Source: Bacillota bacterium (GTDB taxonomy: Bacteria; Bacillota; Clostridia; Christensenellales; UBA3700). From it: a DNA stretch of 40,511 bases. Below the pieces are notes generated by a model. It was given only the letters and a program-made list of their open reading frames with translations. It was not told where the DNA came from and made no database searches. The stretch lies in the NCBI GenBank assembly GCA_023396095.1, contig JAEWXG010000022.1, forward strand, positions 1 through 40,511, read 5' to 3'. Of the stretch, positions 25,204 to 34,155 are shown piece after piece (positions within the stretch are counted from its first letter, which is position 1; every line of letters begins with the position of its first letter). Made by a program: the position numbers and the translations under genes.

Positions 25204-26113
25204 CGCTATTTCTCACTTGCTCTATGTCTTTATTAATCTGTTTATATAGATCATTTACAGTATCAAACTTAATAATATCTCTTATTTTTTTAATGAACTC
25301 AATTCTAATATATTTACCATATATATTTTCATTAAAATTTAAAATATGATTTTCTACATTAAAAACATTATCATTAAATGTTGGATGAATCCCCACATTT
25401 GTAATTGATAAATATTTTTTTCTTCCGATAATTGTATAGGTTTTATAAACTCCTGCCGCAATTAAAACGGTTTTATTTTTAATATTGATATTTGCAGTTG
25501 GAATTCCATTATTCACGCCTATTTGCCTACCAGATACAACCTTTCCGGAAATCGAATAATTTTCTGATATTAATGCATTTACTATATCAACTTTTCCATC
25601 TTGCAGAAGTTTTTCAATATTACTTGTTGAATATTTAATTTTATTTTCATCTTTAAACAAATTAATTTTTGAAAATTCTATATTATTCTGTAATGCAAAT
25701 TTATTTAATGTACTTGTATTACCTACAGCTTTTCTTCCATATCTAAAATCATCACCAGTTACAATCGCTTTAATATTAAAATTATTTATTAATATATTTA
25801 AAAATTCGTCAGGAACTAAACTCATTGATGATTTTGTAGCTTTCATTGATATTACATAATCAATGCCTAAATTTTGATATCTTCTTAAACGCTCTTTAAA
25901 AGTAAAGAATTCCAATCTAGTTGATTGAACTAATCTATGAGGATTACCTTTGAATGTAAATATTGCTGGTTTTGCATTTAATTTGTTTGATAACTTATGA
26001 ACCTCATCAATCAGTTTCATATGCCCTAAATGCAATGAATCAAAAAAACCTAGTGCTATTACCATAGGTTCATTGTTATATGTTTTAAAAAAATCAAGGC
26101 TTTTTATCTTCAT
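25196..26113 (-). CDS. ribF: Bifunctional riboflavin kinase/FAD synthetase
   Basis: A 305-residue enzyme making FMN and then FAD. The N-terminal FMN adenylyltransferase domain has LGFFDSLHLGHMK (nucleotidyltransferase HxGH) and VTGDDFRYG; the C-terminal kinase domain (about 180-300) has GIPTANI and AAGVYKTY. Normal length. ATGA overlap with truB, the usual truB-ribF order. Confidence 0.96.
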   Translation of the reverse strand: MKIKSLDFFKTYNNEPMVIALGFFDSLHLGHMKLIDEVHKLSNKLNAKPAIFTFKGNPHRLVQSTRLEFFTFKERLRRYQNLGIDYVISMKATKSSMSLVPDEFLNILINNFNIKAIVTGDDFRYGRKAVGNTSTLNKFALQNNIEFSKINLFKDENKIKYSTSNIEKLLQDGKVDIVNALISENYSISGKVVSGRQIGVNNGIPTANINIKNKTVLIAAGVYKTYTIIGRKKYLSITNVGIHPTFNDNVFNVENHILNFNENIYGKYIRIEFIKKIRDIIKFDTVNDLYKQINKDIEQVRNSDD

Positions 26114-26970
26114 AATCTTACATCACATTTTAGTTTATTATTTTTAACACTTGCTAAACCAAAAATTTGTTCATTAATAAATAATAAATATTTACCATCA
26201 TCAGCACAATAATCAATCTCTCTACCATTTGAAATATATGAAATTTGATCTGTTGCAATTATATTTATTTTATTTAAATTTATATAATTTTCAATGTTAG
26301 AAACATATGCTAATGGATTTTTTGATAGCTCATCAATTGTTACAGCATCATTAATTTTAAATTCCCCTGACTGCAATCTAATCAGTGATGACATATAACC
26401 GGAGGTCTTTAATATTGAAGCCAAATCTCTGCAAATACTTCTAATATATGTGCCAGATGAGCATTCTATGTCAAGATTTAATACATTATTAATGAGTGAT
26501 AAATTACTATACTGAAAAATTTCTACTTCTCTACTTTCTATTTCAAAATTTTTATTTTCTCTTGCTAAATCATAAGCTCTTTTCCCATTAATTGAAATAG
26601 CAGAATAAATTGGTGGAACTTGCTTAATTTTACCCGTTAAATTAGTTAATGCTAATTTAACATCAGTTAACGTTATATCTTTAGGATTTTTAACTGTAAA
26701 AATTTCAGAATATGAATCAAGTGTTTCAGAATATTTATTAAGAACAAAAGTTGCTCTATAAATTTTTCTCTTGGTTTGCATGTAATCAAATAATCTCGTT
26801 GCATTACCAATTGCAATTGGTAAAACTCCTGCCGCTCCAGGATCCAATGTTCCAAGATGACCAGTTTTAATTTTTTTATTATATGCTTTTGAGATAATCG
26901 AGCGAACTATCACGACAATATCCGATGATGTGTATCCTGGACTTTTTAAAATATTAATAAAACCGTTCAA
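26110..26970 (-). CDS. truB: tRNA pseudouridine-55 synthase
   Basis: A 286-residue enzyme making pseudouridine 55 in the T-loop of tRNAs. The catalytic Asp lies in GHLGTLDPGAAGVLPIAIG; GTYIRSICRDLA is the second family motif. A TTG start at 26970 is the only one fitting both the GGAG site just upstream and the family N-terminus (NGFINILKSPGYTSSD). The stop overlaps ribF. Confidence 0.95.
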   Translation of the reverse strand: MNGFINILKSPGYTSSDIVVIVRSIISKAYNKKIKTGHLGTLDPGAAGVLPIAIGNATRLFDYMQTKRKIYRATFVLNKYSETLDSYSEIFTVKNPKDITLTDVKLALTNLTGKIKQVPPIYSAISINGKRAYDLARENKNFEIESREVEIFQYSNLSLINNVLNLDIECSSGTYIRSICRDLASILKTSGYMSSLIRLQSGEFKINDAVTIDELSKNPLAYVSNIENYINLNKINIIATDQISYISNGREIDYCADDGKYLLFINEQIFGLASVKNNKLKCDVRL

Positions 26971-26973
26971 TTT

Positions 26974-27966
26974 TTACTCCAATCTATCTCTAATGGCTTT
27001 TAATAATTTATCTTTTGTATCCTCAATATGGCCGGCTATTTGACAGCCAGAAGCATTAAAGTGCCCACCGCCATTAAAAACGGCAGCTATCTCCGCTGCT
27101 GAAATATTACCTTTGGACCTAATACTACATTTATATAAATACTCATTAATTTCCGTCAAGCACACTGCAACCTTAACAGTATCAACATTAATCAAATTTC
27201 TTATAATGCCATCAGTACAAGACATATCTGTGCCAGTTTCCATAAAATCTATTTGACTAAAAACTGATATTGCAATTCTATTATTATCATAGAATTTAGC
27301 TTTATTTATACATCTTTGCTTTAAAAGATAAGTTGGATAATCCATGGAGTTGACATAAATATCCGGATAATCTCGATAATTAAAATTATATTTTATGAGC
27401 TTACTGGCAATGTCAAAAGTTTGAGGCGTGGTAGATGAAAACGCAAAACATCCACTATCTGTTAGCAACCCAACATACAACATTGCTGCAACATTATCCG
27501 TTATAATCTTGTTATTTTTAATTTTGTCAAAATATTCCAAAAACAAATAAACATTTTCTGCATTTGCAGCTGCTTTTTCCACAATATTAACATTTTTAGC
27601 GTATTTATTATTTATAGTATGATGATCAATTTGAACTTGATATTTAGTGTTTTTAAATAAAAACTTATATCTTCCTAGTCTGTCGATATCTGCTGTATCT
27701 ACAGCAATTGCTAAATCGTATCTATTTTCCAAATAATCATATTTATTAAAATCATCAACTTTAAATAAAGTTTTATATTTTCTTCCTGGAGTATTTTCAC
27801 AAAATATATGAACTTTCTTATTATAGTTTAGTAATGCCTGATACATAGCTAAAGCACACCCTAAAGTATCGCCATCAGGATTACAATGAGAAATAACAGC
27901 AATACTATCACTGTTATCTATTAACTTAATTATCAATTCATAACTATCAACTAATGGATTTCTCAT
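26974..27966 (-). CDS. nrnA: Bifunctional oligoribonuclease/pAp phosphatase, DHH family
   Basis: A 330-residue DHH/DHHA1 phosphoesterase degrading nano-RNAs and 3'-phosphoadenosine-5'-phosphate. Metal-binding blocks: SHCNPDGDTLG, VAVDTADIDRLG, QIDHHTINN; DHHA1 ends with FNGGGHFNASGC. Between rbfA and truB as in other Firmicutes. It overlaps rbfA by ATGA. Confidence 0.93.
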   Translation of the reverse strand: MRNPLVDSYELIIKLIDNSDSIAVISHCNPDGDTLGCALAMYQALLNYNKKVHIFCENTPGRKYKTLFKVDDFNKYDYLENRYDLAIAVDTADIDRLGRYKFLFKNTKYQVQIDHHTINNKYAKNVNIVEKAAANAENVYLFLEYFDKIKNNKIITDNVAAMLYVGLLTDSGCFAFSSTTPQTFDIASKLIKYNFNYRDYPDIYVNSMDYPTYLLKQRCINKAKFYDNNRIAISVFSQIDFMETGTDMSCTDGIIRNLINVDTVKVAVCLTEINEYLYKCSIRSKGNISAAEIAAVFNGGGHFNASGCQIAGHIEDTKDKLLKAIRDRLE

Positions 27967-28304
27967 TTATTAATATCCTTTAAAATTTTATCAATATGAA
28001 TTGCGTGTTGAATTGAATCATTATATATAAATTTTAAATCTGGCAATTTTCTAAGTCTCAATAAAGATTTCATTTTTAGTTTAATAAAACCTTTTGACTG
28101 CATTAAAGCATTATCAAGTTCTTTTATAGTAAATTTTCCACCAATTACACTATAATATACTTTTGCTAATGTTAAATCAGTATCACATTCAACACGAATA
28201 ATACTAACAAGCCCATCCTTAATTCTTGGATCATGCACTTCATTATCAATAACCAATGAAATAGCTTTTTTTAATTCTGAATTTACTCTATCAATATTAC
28301 TCAT
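27963..28304 (-). CDS. rbfA: Ribosome-binding factor A
   Basis: A 113-residue KH-fold 30S maturation factor. The N-terminal RVNSELKKAISLVI, HDPRIKDGLVSI and LTLAKVYYSV segments and the C-terminal LRLRKLPDLKFIYNDSI match the family. It overlaps infB by 8 bp. Confidence 0.95.
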   Translation of the reverse strand: MSNIDRVNSELKKAISLVIDNEVHDPRIKDGLVSIIRVECDTDLTLAKVYYSVIGGKFTIKELDNALMQSKGFIKLKMKSLLRLRKLPDLKFIYNDSIQHAIHIDKILKDINK

Positions 28305-30882
28305 TTTTCAACTCATTAATTGAAAAGACTTCTATCACATCACCAATTTTAATATCATTATAGTCTTTTATGCCAATTCCACACTCATAACCTTGAGCAA
28401 CTTCCTTAACATCATCTTTAATTCTTTTAAGCGATGAAATAATCCCTTCATAAATTACAATATTATCTCTTAGCAATCTAACTTTCTTATTTCTTAAAAT
28501 TTTTCCATCAGTAACATATGTTCCAGCAATCGTTCCTACTCCGGTAATTCTAAATGTATCTCTTACTTCAGCATGTCCTAGAACTTCTTCAACAAACTTA
28601 GGAGCAAGCATCCCTTTCAATGCAGCTTCAACATCATTAATCATGTCATAAATTACCCTATATGGACGAATTTCAACATTATTTTTCTCAGCTAATGCTT
28701 TCGCTTTTTGATCTGGTCGAACATTAAATGCTATTATAATTGAATTTGAAGTATCTGCTAATAAAACGTCTGATTCATTAATTGCACCTACTGAAGCTTG
28801 AACAATCTTAACTGTGATTTTTCCATTTTCATCATCAATTTGAATTTTCTCCAATGATTGTTTAACTGCTTCAACTGAACCTTGAACATCACCTTTTATT
28901 ATTACAGAAATACTTTTATCACCATCTTTAGGAACATTTTTAAATATGTCTTCAAGCGTTCTTGCAGTATTAGCTTTTTCCATATCGTTACGTTTTTTAG
29001 CAATTCTTTCTTGAGCAACTTGCTTTGCTGTTTTTTCATCATCAAAAACGACTAAAGTATCACCCGCATTTGGCACATCAGAAAATCCCAATATAGCCAC
29101 AGCATCAGAAGGAGTTGCAACTTTTATATTTTTACCTTGCGCATTAAGCATTGCTCTAACTCTACCTACAGATGTCCCAGCTAAAATATAATCCCCAATT
29201 TTTAAAGTTCCCGACTTAATTAAAACTGTTGCAATTGGTCCAGAACCTTTATCAATCTTTGCTTCAATTATTGATCCGTTTGCGTTAGTATTCTGTGGAG
29301 CTTTCAAATCTTTTAATTCTGCAACTAATAAGATACTTTCAAGCAGTTTATCTATTCCCATACCGGTTTTTGCTGAAACAGGGCAAACAATAACATCTCC
29401 GCCCCATGCTTCCGGCAACAAATCATGCTGTGATAATTGAGTTAAAATAGCTTCTAGATTAGCAGTTTGTTTATCCATTTTATTAACTGCTACTATAATT
29501 GAAACATTTGCTTGTTTTGCATGAGCTATGGCCTCAATTGTTTGTGGCATAATACCATCATCTGCAGCAACTACAATTACAGCAATATCTGTAACCATTG
29601 CTCCTCTTTTTCTCATAGTAGTAAAAGCTTCATGTCCTGGAGTGTCTAAGAAAGTAATTTTTTCACCTTTTACTTTAATTGTGTATGCTCCAATATGTTG
29701 AGTAATTCCTCCTGCTTCTGTATTAACAACATGCGTCTCTCTAATATAGTCCAATAATGAAGTTTTACCATGATCTACGTGACCCATAATAGTAACAACA
29801 GGAGGTCTCTTAACCATATCTTTTTCATCATAAACAACATTTGTCGCCTCATTGAAAATATCTTCTGCCGTTCTATCCAATTTTAATTCTAATGTTGTCC
29901 CAAAATCTAAAGCAATTAACTCAGCTTCTTGAAAGCTTATTTCATCGTTAATTGTTACAATTTGTCCTATTTCAAATAACTTTTTAACAATTGCCGTAGC
30001 TGTTTGTCCAATTTTCTCTGCTAAAGTTTTAATACTTAATGTTTCTTGATTTACAACAGCGTGCTCGATAGTTTGTTGTATATTGGATTTCTCCTGTTTC
30101 TTTTTATTTTTTCTAATTTTGATACTATCATCTGACTCATCATCATAATCAACTGTATAGTCATCGACAATATACCCTTTTCTTAATAGCGCTCTCTTAT
30201 TAACAACTTTCTTCTCTTCTGCTTGATTTCCAGTTGCCTTTTTCTTGTTTTTATCAAAAACTTTAGAATTATCTGTAATAATAGAATTTGCTGTGTTTAA
30301 AGTGTTAGCCATCATTTTTGAAATGTCTGGCTTATTATTGAAATTCTTTTGCTGATATCCGCCATTAAAATTAGGACGTTGACCACCATTTGCGCTATTG
30401 GAATTATTTCTATAACCATCTTTTGGACGATTAGCCTTATTATTAGTCTTTCCGGCATTAATTAAATCAATTCTATTTCCAATAATTGTAGTTTTCCATC
30501 CAGTATCTTCTGGCTTTTGACGTTTTTCATCTGTTTGACTTTTTTGAACAATATTACTAGATTCTTTATTTTCCTGTTTAATAGAACTTTGCTGATTATC
30601 AGTTTGCGTTTCTAAAACGATTTTTTCTTGAGTCGTCACTTGTTGTTCTTCTTGTTTTTCTTCTATCTTGCTTATTGTTGGCTTTTCTTCTATTTCAACT
30701 TTAGACACAACTTCTTCTTTTCCTGTGAGTATATCAGACTGTTCAATAGAAACATTTTTTTCTAATATTTCTTGTTCCTTATCTTTCACAGTAATAATCA
30801 AACGAGTATATTCATCTTTTAATTCAATATACTTTTTTCTTAGTTCAATAAGCTTATTTATTCCATTTTCTAAGTTATTCAA
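28297..30882 (-). CDS. infB: Translation initiation factor IF-2
   Basis: An 861-residue GTPase placing initiator tRNA on the ribosome. Residues about 1-255 are coiled and Lys/Gln/Asn-rich, including a Gly/Asn-rich patch; the IF2-N domain follows (about 265-330), then the GTPase domain with GHVDHGKT (about 364), DTPGHEAF, NKMD and SAKTG, and domains II-IV to the end. The likely start is TTG 30882, seven bases after GGAGG; TTG 30894 overlaps that ribosome site and is less likely. It overlaps ylxQ by 8 bp and rbfA by 8 bp. Confidence 0.96.
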   Translation of the reverse strand: MNNLENGINKLIELRKKYIELKDEYTRLIITVKDKEQEILEKNVSIEQSDILTGKEEVVSKVEIEEKPTISKIEEKQEEQQVTTQEKIVLETQTDNQQSSIKQENKESSNIVQKSQTDEKRQKPEDTGWKTTIIGNRIDLINAGKTNNKANRPKDGYRNNSNSANGGQRPNFNGGYQQKNFNNKPDISKMMANTLNTANSIITDNSKVFDKNKKKATGNQAEEKKVVNKRALLRKGYIVDDYTVDYDDESDDSIKIRKNKKKQEKSNIQQTIEHAVVNQETLSIKTLAEKIGQTATAIVKKLFEIGQIVTINDEISFQEAELIALDFGTTLELKLDRTAEDIFNEATNVVYDEKDMVKRPPVVTIMGHVDHGKTSLLDYIRETHVVNTEAGGITQHIGAYTIKVKGEKITFLDTPGHEAFTTMRKRGAMVTDIAVIVVAADDGIMPQTIEAIAHAKQANVSIIVAVNKMDKQTANLEAILTQLSQHDLLPEAWGGDVIVCPVSAKTGMGIDKLLESILLVAELKDLKAPQNTNANGSIIEAKIDKGSGPIATVLIKSGTLKIGDYILAGTSVGRVRAMLNAQGKNIKVATPSDAVAILGFSDVPNAGDTLVVFDDEKTAKQVAQERIAKKRNDMEKANTARTLEDIFKNVPKDGDKSISVIIKGDVQGSVEAVKQSLEKIQIDDENGKITVKIVQASVGAINESDVLLADTSNSIIIAFNVRPDQKAKALAEKNNVEIRPYRVIYDMINDVEAALKGMLAPKFVEEVLGHAEVRDTFRITGVGTIAGTYVTDGKILRNKKVRLLRDNIVIYEGIISSLKRIKDDVKEVAQGYECGIGIKDYNDIKIGDVIEVFSINELKNE

Positions 30883-31207
30883 ATTTGCCTCCAATTTCTA
30901 ACGCATTAATAGCTTTAGCAAAACTATCATTCCCAATACCTATTGTTTTTGTTGTATTCAACATTTTAAATTTTATTTGATATAAATATTCTTTTTTTAT
31001 AGTCAAAACATTTATATCAAAGTTTTCACATAAATATTTTAAATCTTTTCTTAAATTATTAGTAATTTCATTGTCGCTTATTACTAAAATTAGCTTAATT
31101 ACATCTTTATTTCTAATAATCGACTTAATTCCAAAATAAATGGACTTAATTGATTTAGCAAAGTTCAAATATGAACATAGTTTGTTAGCTTTGTCTATTT
31201 CTGTCAT
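30875..31207 (-). CDS. L7Ae-like RNA-binding protein, YlxQ family
   Basis: A 110-residue protein in the YlxQ position between ylxR and infB. The fold pattern KANKLCSYLNFAKSIKSIYFG...KLILVISDNEI is L7Ae/L30e-like, and TKTIGIGNDSFAKAI is the typical end. The family binds kink-turn-like RNA. GAGGA precedes the ATG, which overlaps ylxR by 23 bp. Confidence 0.85.
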   Translation of the reverse strand: MTEIDKANKLCSYLNFAKSIKSIYFGIKSIIRNKDVIKLILVISDNEITNNLRKDLKYLCENFDINVLTIKKEYLYQIKFKMLNTTKTIGIGNDSFAKAINALEIGGKFE

Positions 31208-31454
31208 ATTCCTCTTTTAACTTAAAATATTTATCTTCTGGAAAGTTTGCTCTTATTGCTTTTGAAAACATCTTTCTGTCTATAAACTTTCCATTATTAT
31301 CTAAGCACTTATTACAAAAATAAAAACCTCTACCATTTAATTTTCCAGTTGTATCTAGAGATATATCTTGTTCATTAACAACATATCTAGTTAATTCTTT
31401 TTTTTCAAACATTCCTCTACAACAAACACACTGTCTTAAAACTGGTTTTTTCAT
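31185..31454 (-). CDS. YlxR family (DUF448) nucleic-acid-binding protein
   Basis: An 89-residue protein of the YlxR/RnpM family, reported in Bacillus to bind RNase P RNA. Seen: PVLRQCVCCRGMFEKKEL, then GRGFYFCNKCLD with a CxxC pair, so it may bind zinc together with the first CVCC. Conserved position between nusA and ylxQ. It starts two bases after nusA. Confidence 0.9.
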   Translation of the reverse strand: MKKPVLRQCVCCRGMFEKKELTRYVVNEQDISLDTTGKLNGRGFYFCNKCLDNNGKFIDRKMFSKAIRANFPEDKYFKLKEEYDRNRQS

Positions 31455-31456
31455 TT

Positions 31457-32605
31457 TTAGAATAAGTCCGACTCTGAATTTTTTAATACATCAATTTTCC
31501 AACCAGTTAATCTACTAGCAAGCTTAACGTTGGAACCACCTTTTCCAATTGCCTTTGCAAATTGATCATCATTAACAACAACCTTTGCAGCTTTTAATGA
31601 TTCATTTATACTAATTCTAGCAATTTTTGCCGGCGATAATGATTCTGCAATAAAGTTATTAATGTTTACATCATATTTAATAATGTCGATTCTTTCTCCA
31701 GATAATTCCTGAGAAATTGCTGAAATTCTACTACTATTTTGACCAACACAAACTGATGTAACATCAATATTACAATCATTCGTTGCAGTAACAGCAACTT
31801 TAGATCTAACTCCTGGATCTCTGGCAATAGCTTTGATTGTAACCAACCCTCTTGCAATTTCTACAATTTCTTGCTCCATTAATTTTGCTATTAATTCTGG
31901 TGCCGATCTTGTTACTTCGATTCTACTTAAAGAACCCTTAAAATCATCTTTAACTTCTTTAACTAAAACTTTGATTTTCTTACCACTTGAATAATCCTCT
32001 GTTTTAATTTGATCTCTTGGAGCTAAAATACCCTCTACCATATTTGTATCCGGGAAAACTACAAAAACGTTCCCTCTTTCACGTCTTGTTACGGTTACTG
32101 TTACTATTTCATTTATTTTATTAGACATTTCAGTTTTAATCATATCCTTTTTATGGGCATTGATATTTTGTAACAAAAGCTGTTTTGCTTGATGAATAGC
32201 AATTGTACTCCAAGTCGACAAATCAATTTCTTCATAAAAATTGCCGCCAACTTCGATTGTAGCGCTTGGATTTTTCAAAAGAGCATCTTCTTTTGTAATG
32301 CATTGGTCAAAATCAGCATATTCTACAATATCATCAACAGACTCTACAATTCTATACACTCTAAAAATTTTAATTGTCTCAAGTTCAGGTAGCACATTTA
32401 CTTGGATAATCGGAAACTCACAACCATAAGTATCTGTTGCATTATCTTCTTTACTTCTTATATCCATTTCTTTCTTGTATGAAGAAACTAGAGCAGTTTC
32501 CAAAAAGCCAGCAAATACCTTAATATCAATTTTTCTTTCATTGCTCAATTCTTGCAATGCTAAAAATATTTCCTTATTATTATCCTTTTTAACCTTCTTT
32601 TTCAT
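31457..32605 (-). CDS. nusA: Transcription termination/antitermination factor NusA
   Basis: A 382-residue RNA polymerase-associated factor affecting pausing, termination and antitermination. N-terminal polymerase-binding domain (about 10-135), S1 domain (about 138-200; RRERGNVFVVF), then two KH domains, including DPGVRSKVAV and near the end AIGKGGSNVKLAS. It lacks the acidic repeats of proteobacterial NusA, as usual in Firmicutes. A strong TAGGAGG site precedes the ATG, 10 bp after rimP. Confidence 0.96.
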   Translation of the reverse strand: MKKKVKKDNNKEIFLALQELSNERKIDIKVFAGFLETALVSSYKKEMDIRSKEDNATDTYGCEFPIIQVNVLPELETIKIFRVYRIVESVDDIVEYADFDQCITKEDALLKNPSATIEVGGNFYEEIDLSTWSTIAIHQAKQLLLQNINAHKKDMIKTEMSNKINEIVTVTVTRRERGNVFVVFPDTNMVEGILAPRDQIKTEDYSSGKKIKVLVKEVKDDFKGSLSRIEVTRSAPELIAKLMEQEIVEIARGLVTIKAIARDPGVRSKVAVTATNDCNIDVTSVCVGQNSSRISAISQELSGERIDIIKYDVNINNFIAESLSPAKIARISINESLKAAKVVVNDDQFAKAIGKGGSNVKLASRLTGWKIDVLKNSESDLF

Positions 32606-32614
32606 TTTATCCTC

Positions 32615-33067
32615 CTAAAATATAACCGCTTGTCTGATAGAAGCTATATTCTTTTTTCCCAAAATATATTTATTGTTTTTATAATTAATTGTTATATTGT
32701 CATTATTATACTCAAGTAATTGAGCTATAAATTTCTTTTCACCAAAAACTTGAACATATAAAGAGATATCAACCATCTTATTTATATTTCTTTGATAATC
32801 CATATCTGTTTTTAATGGTCTATCTAGCCCAGGTGATGAAACACTTAAAACATCTGGTAACAAACCATTTTGTTCTAATAAGATAGTAATTTTTTCATCG
32901 AGCATAGCACATTCGTTAATTGTAATATTGTGAGTTGAATTATCCACATAAACAATAAGAGTCATTCCCATTTGAGTTTTAACATACTCCATATCAACAA
33001 ATTCGTAATTTTCCTCTTTTAAAAATGGTTCTATAATATTCTTTGTGCTATCAAGAAATTTAGACAT
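32615..33067 (-). CDS. rimP: Ribosome maturation factor RimP
   Basis: A 150-residue 30S assembly factor, first gene of the long cluster. EFVDMEYVKTQMGMTLIVYVD in pieces and SVSSPGLDRPLK are family hallmarks. The ATG at 33067 follows AAGGAG closely; the TTG at 33079 lies inside this ribosome-site region and is rejected. Its leader carries a GC-rich hairpin. Confidence 0.94.
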   Translation of the reverse strand: MSKFLDSTKNIIEPFLKEENYEFVDMEYVKTQMGMTLIVYVDNSTHNITINECAMLDEKITILLEQNGLLPDVLSVSSPGLDRPLKTDMDYQRNINKMVDISLYVQVFGEKKFIAQLLEYNNDNITINYKNNKYILGKKNIASIRQAVIF

Positions 33068-33083
33068 ATACTCCTTCAAGAAA

Positions 33084-33105
33084 TTAGGAGCCGTTGGGCT
33101 CCTAA
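33084..33105 (-). promoter_or_regulatory. 9-bp leader hairpin before rimP with an alternative pairing to the ribosome site
   Basis: On the minus strand TTAGGAGCC, loop CAAC, GGCTCCTAA form a perfect 9-bp stem. It is not followed by a T-run, so it is not a terminator. The CTCCT of its 3' arm (33090-33086) is also complementary to the AGGAG ribosome site of rimP (33075-33071), with a 10-nt loop. The two pairings exclude each other. Regulation is inference. Confidence 0.6.
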
Positions 33106-33129
33106 AAGTTTTAATCTTTTATGTATTTA

Positions 33130-33157
33130 ATTATACCTATATTATTAAAATTTGCAA
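33130..33157 (-). promoter_or_regulatory. Promoter of the rimP-nusA-infB cluster
   Basis: On the minus strand TTGCAA (33157-33152) and TATAAT (33135-33130) are 16 bp apart. Transcription would start near 33123, giving a leader of about 55 nt that contains the 9-bp hairpin. Confidence 0.7.
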
Positions 33158-33193
33158 CAAAAATATTTGTAATTAGTTTATATTATTATTACT

Positions 33194-33219
33194 AAGGTGA
33201 ATCCAAAAATTAGAACACA
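33194..33219 (+). repeat. Possible insertion-sequence end remnant
   Basis: AGGTGAATCCAAAAATTAGA and following bases agree at 18 of 23 positions with 40176-40198 (AGGTGAACCCACAAAGTTGG and following). The pattern GGTGAACCCA...GTTGGACA resembles terminal repeats of IS3-family elements as I remember them. No transposase is in the window. Both copies have the same orientation. Confidence 0.25.
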
Positions 33220-33237
33220 AAGAAATAAGGTTTCACA

Positions 33238-33579
33238 TTAACTATTTTGCATCATTCTTAAACCGTCCATGACGTGATTAAATGCTACTAACAATATTGA
33301 AGAAAAAATTAATGCAGCTATTCCTCCAATCACAGTAATAATAATAAATGTTATAAATGCACTTTTTTGACATTTTTCATCACCTTTAATAATAGCAATT
33401 ATTAATCCAATTATTCCTACAAAAAAAGCCCATAAAAAGCCCATAAAAGTCCCTTGAAAAATTGGACTTATTGGTATGATTTTATCTTCTTTTACGCCTA
33501 TTTCTTCTGTAAAACCACATTTATCGCATGTTCTTGCGTCTTCTTGCAATTCAACTCCACATTTTCTACAATATTTCAT
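33238..33579 (-). CDS. Zinc-ribbon membrane protein, unknown
   Basis: A 113-residue protein with an N-terminal zinc ribbon (Cys4, Cys7, Cys18, Cys21: YCRKCG...ARTCDKCGF) and two hydrophobic helices (about 43-66 and 74-101). Ribbon-plus-helices proteins of this size are common in clostridia and usually unassigned. The ATG at 33579 follows AAAGAGGA. It is upstream of, and in the same direction as, rimP, but the rimP promoter lies between them. Function unknown. Confidence 0.8.
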   Translation of the reverse strand: MKYCRKCGVELQEDARTCDKCGFTEEIGVKEDKIIPISPIFQGTFMGFLWAFFVGIIGLIIAIIKGDEKCQKSAFITFIIITVIGGIAALIFSSILLVAFNHVMDGLRMMQNS

Positions 33580-33603
33580 AAAATTTTCCTCTTTATTTAT
33601 CAA

Positions 33604-34081
33604 CTTAAAATATTACAGCTATACTTAGATAAAATTGATTAACAAAACTCGTAAATAGTGTATATACAGAAAAATTCAAATAATCAATTTTTTAAAGATA
33701 ATCAATTAAAATAAATTAAGATTCATTACATACATTATTGTATAACATTATAAAGTATTTTGCAAAATTGTTTATTACTACCATCTGGAATGAAACAGGG
33801 CTAAAATTATCTTAAAAATTTAATTCCATTTTAAAGCTTAGCTATAATCTCTATCTTCTTTTGATTTTCTTATACCATAGCACTTTAATATCATATTTCT
33901 ATTTTTTGTTTTTAAAAATTCTTATAACAACATTTTAAACCTTGATTTTTAGTCTATTCAAAAGGCTTTTATATACATCTCAATATTTATACCAATTTAT
34001 ATTACAAACTATCTTCAAACTTACATAATAATACACTGCAACAGTCCAAACTGAATACTAAATATTATAATAATTTTCAAC
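33604..34081. other. Intergenic region without visible gene
   Basis: About 480 bp of AT-rich DNA between the zinc-ribbon gene and the terminator of the surface-protein gene. Apart from a possible weak minus-strand promoter for the zinc-ribbon gene (TTGTTA and TATAGC, about 33650-33624) and short direct repeats of ATAATCAATT near 33680-33710, I see nothing. Confidence 0.5.
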
Positions 34082-34115
34082 AAAAAGATACCACTTCGTT
34101 AGTAGTGGCATCTTT
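34082..34115 (-). terminator. Terminator of the surface-protein operon
   Basis: AAGATACCACT (34085-34095) pairs with AGTGGCATCTT (34104-34114), with one A-C mismatch on + that is a G-U pair in the minus-strand RNA, followed on the minus strand by T5. It lies 40 bp after the stop. Confidence 0.8.
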
Positions 34116-34155
34116 CTACAATTATAAATTTCATTTTAAATTATAATGAATAACT

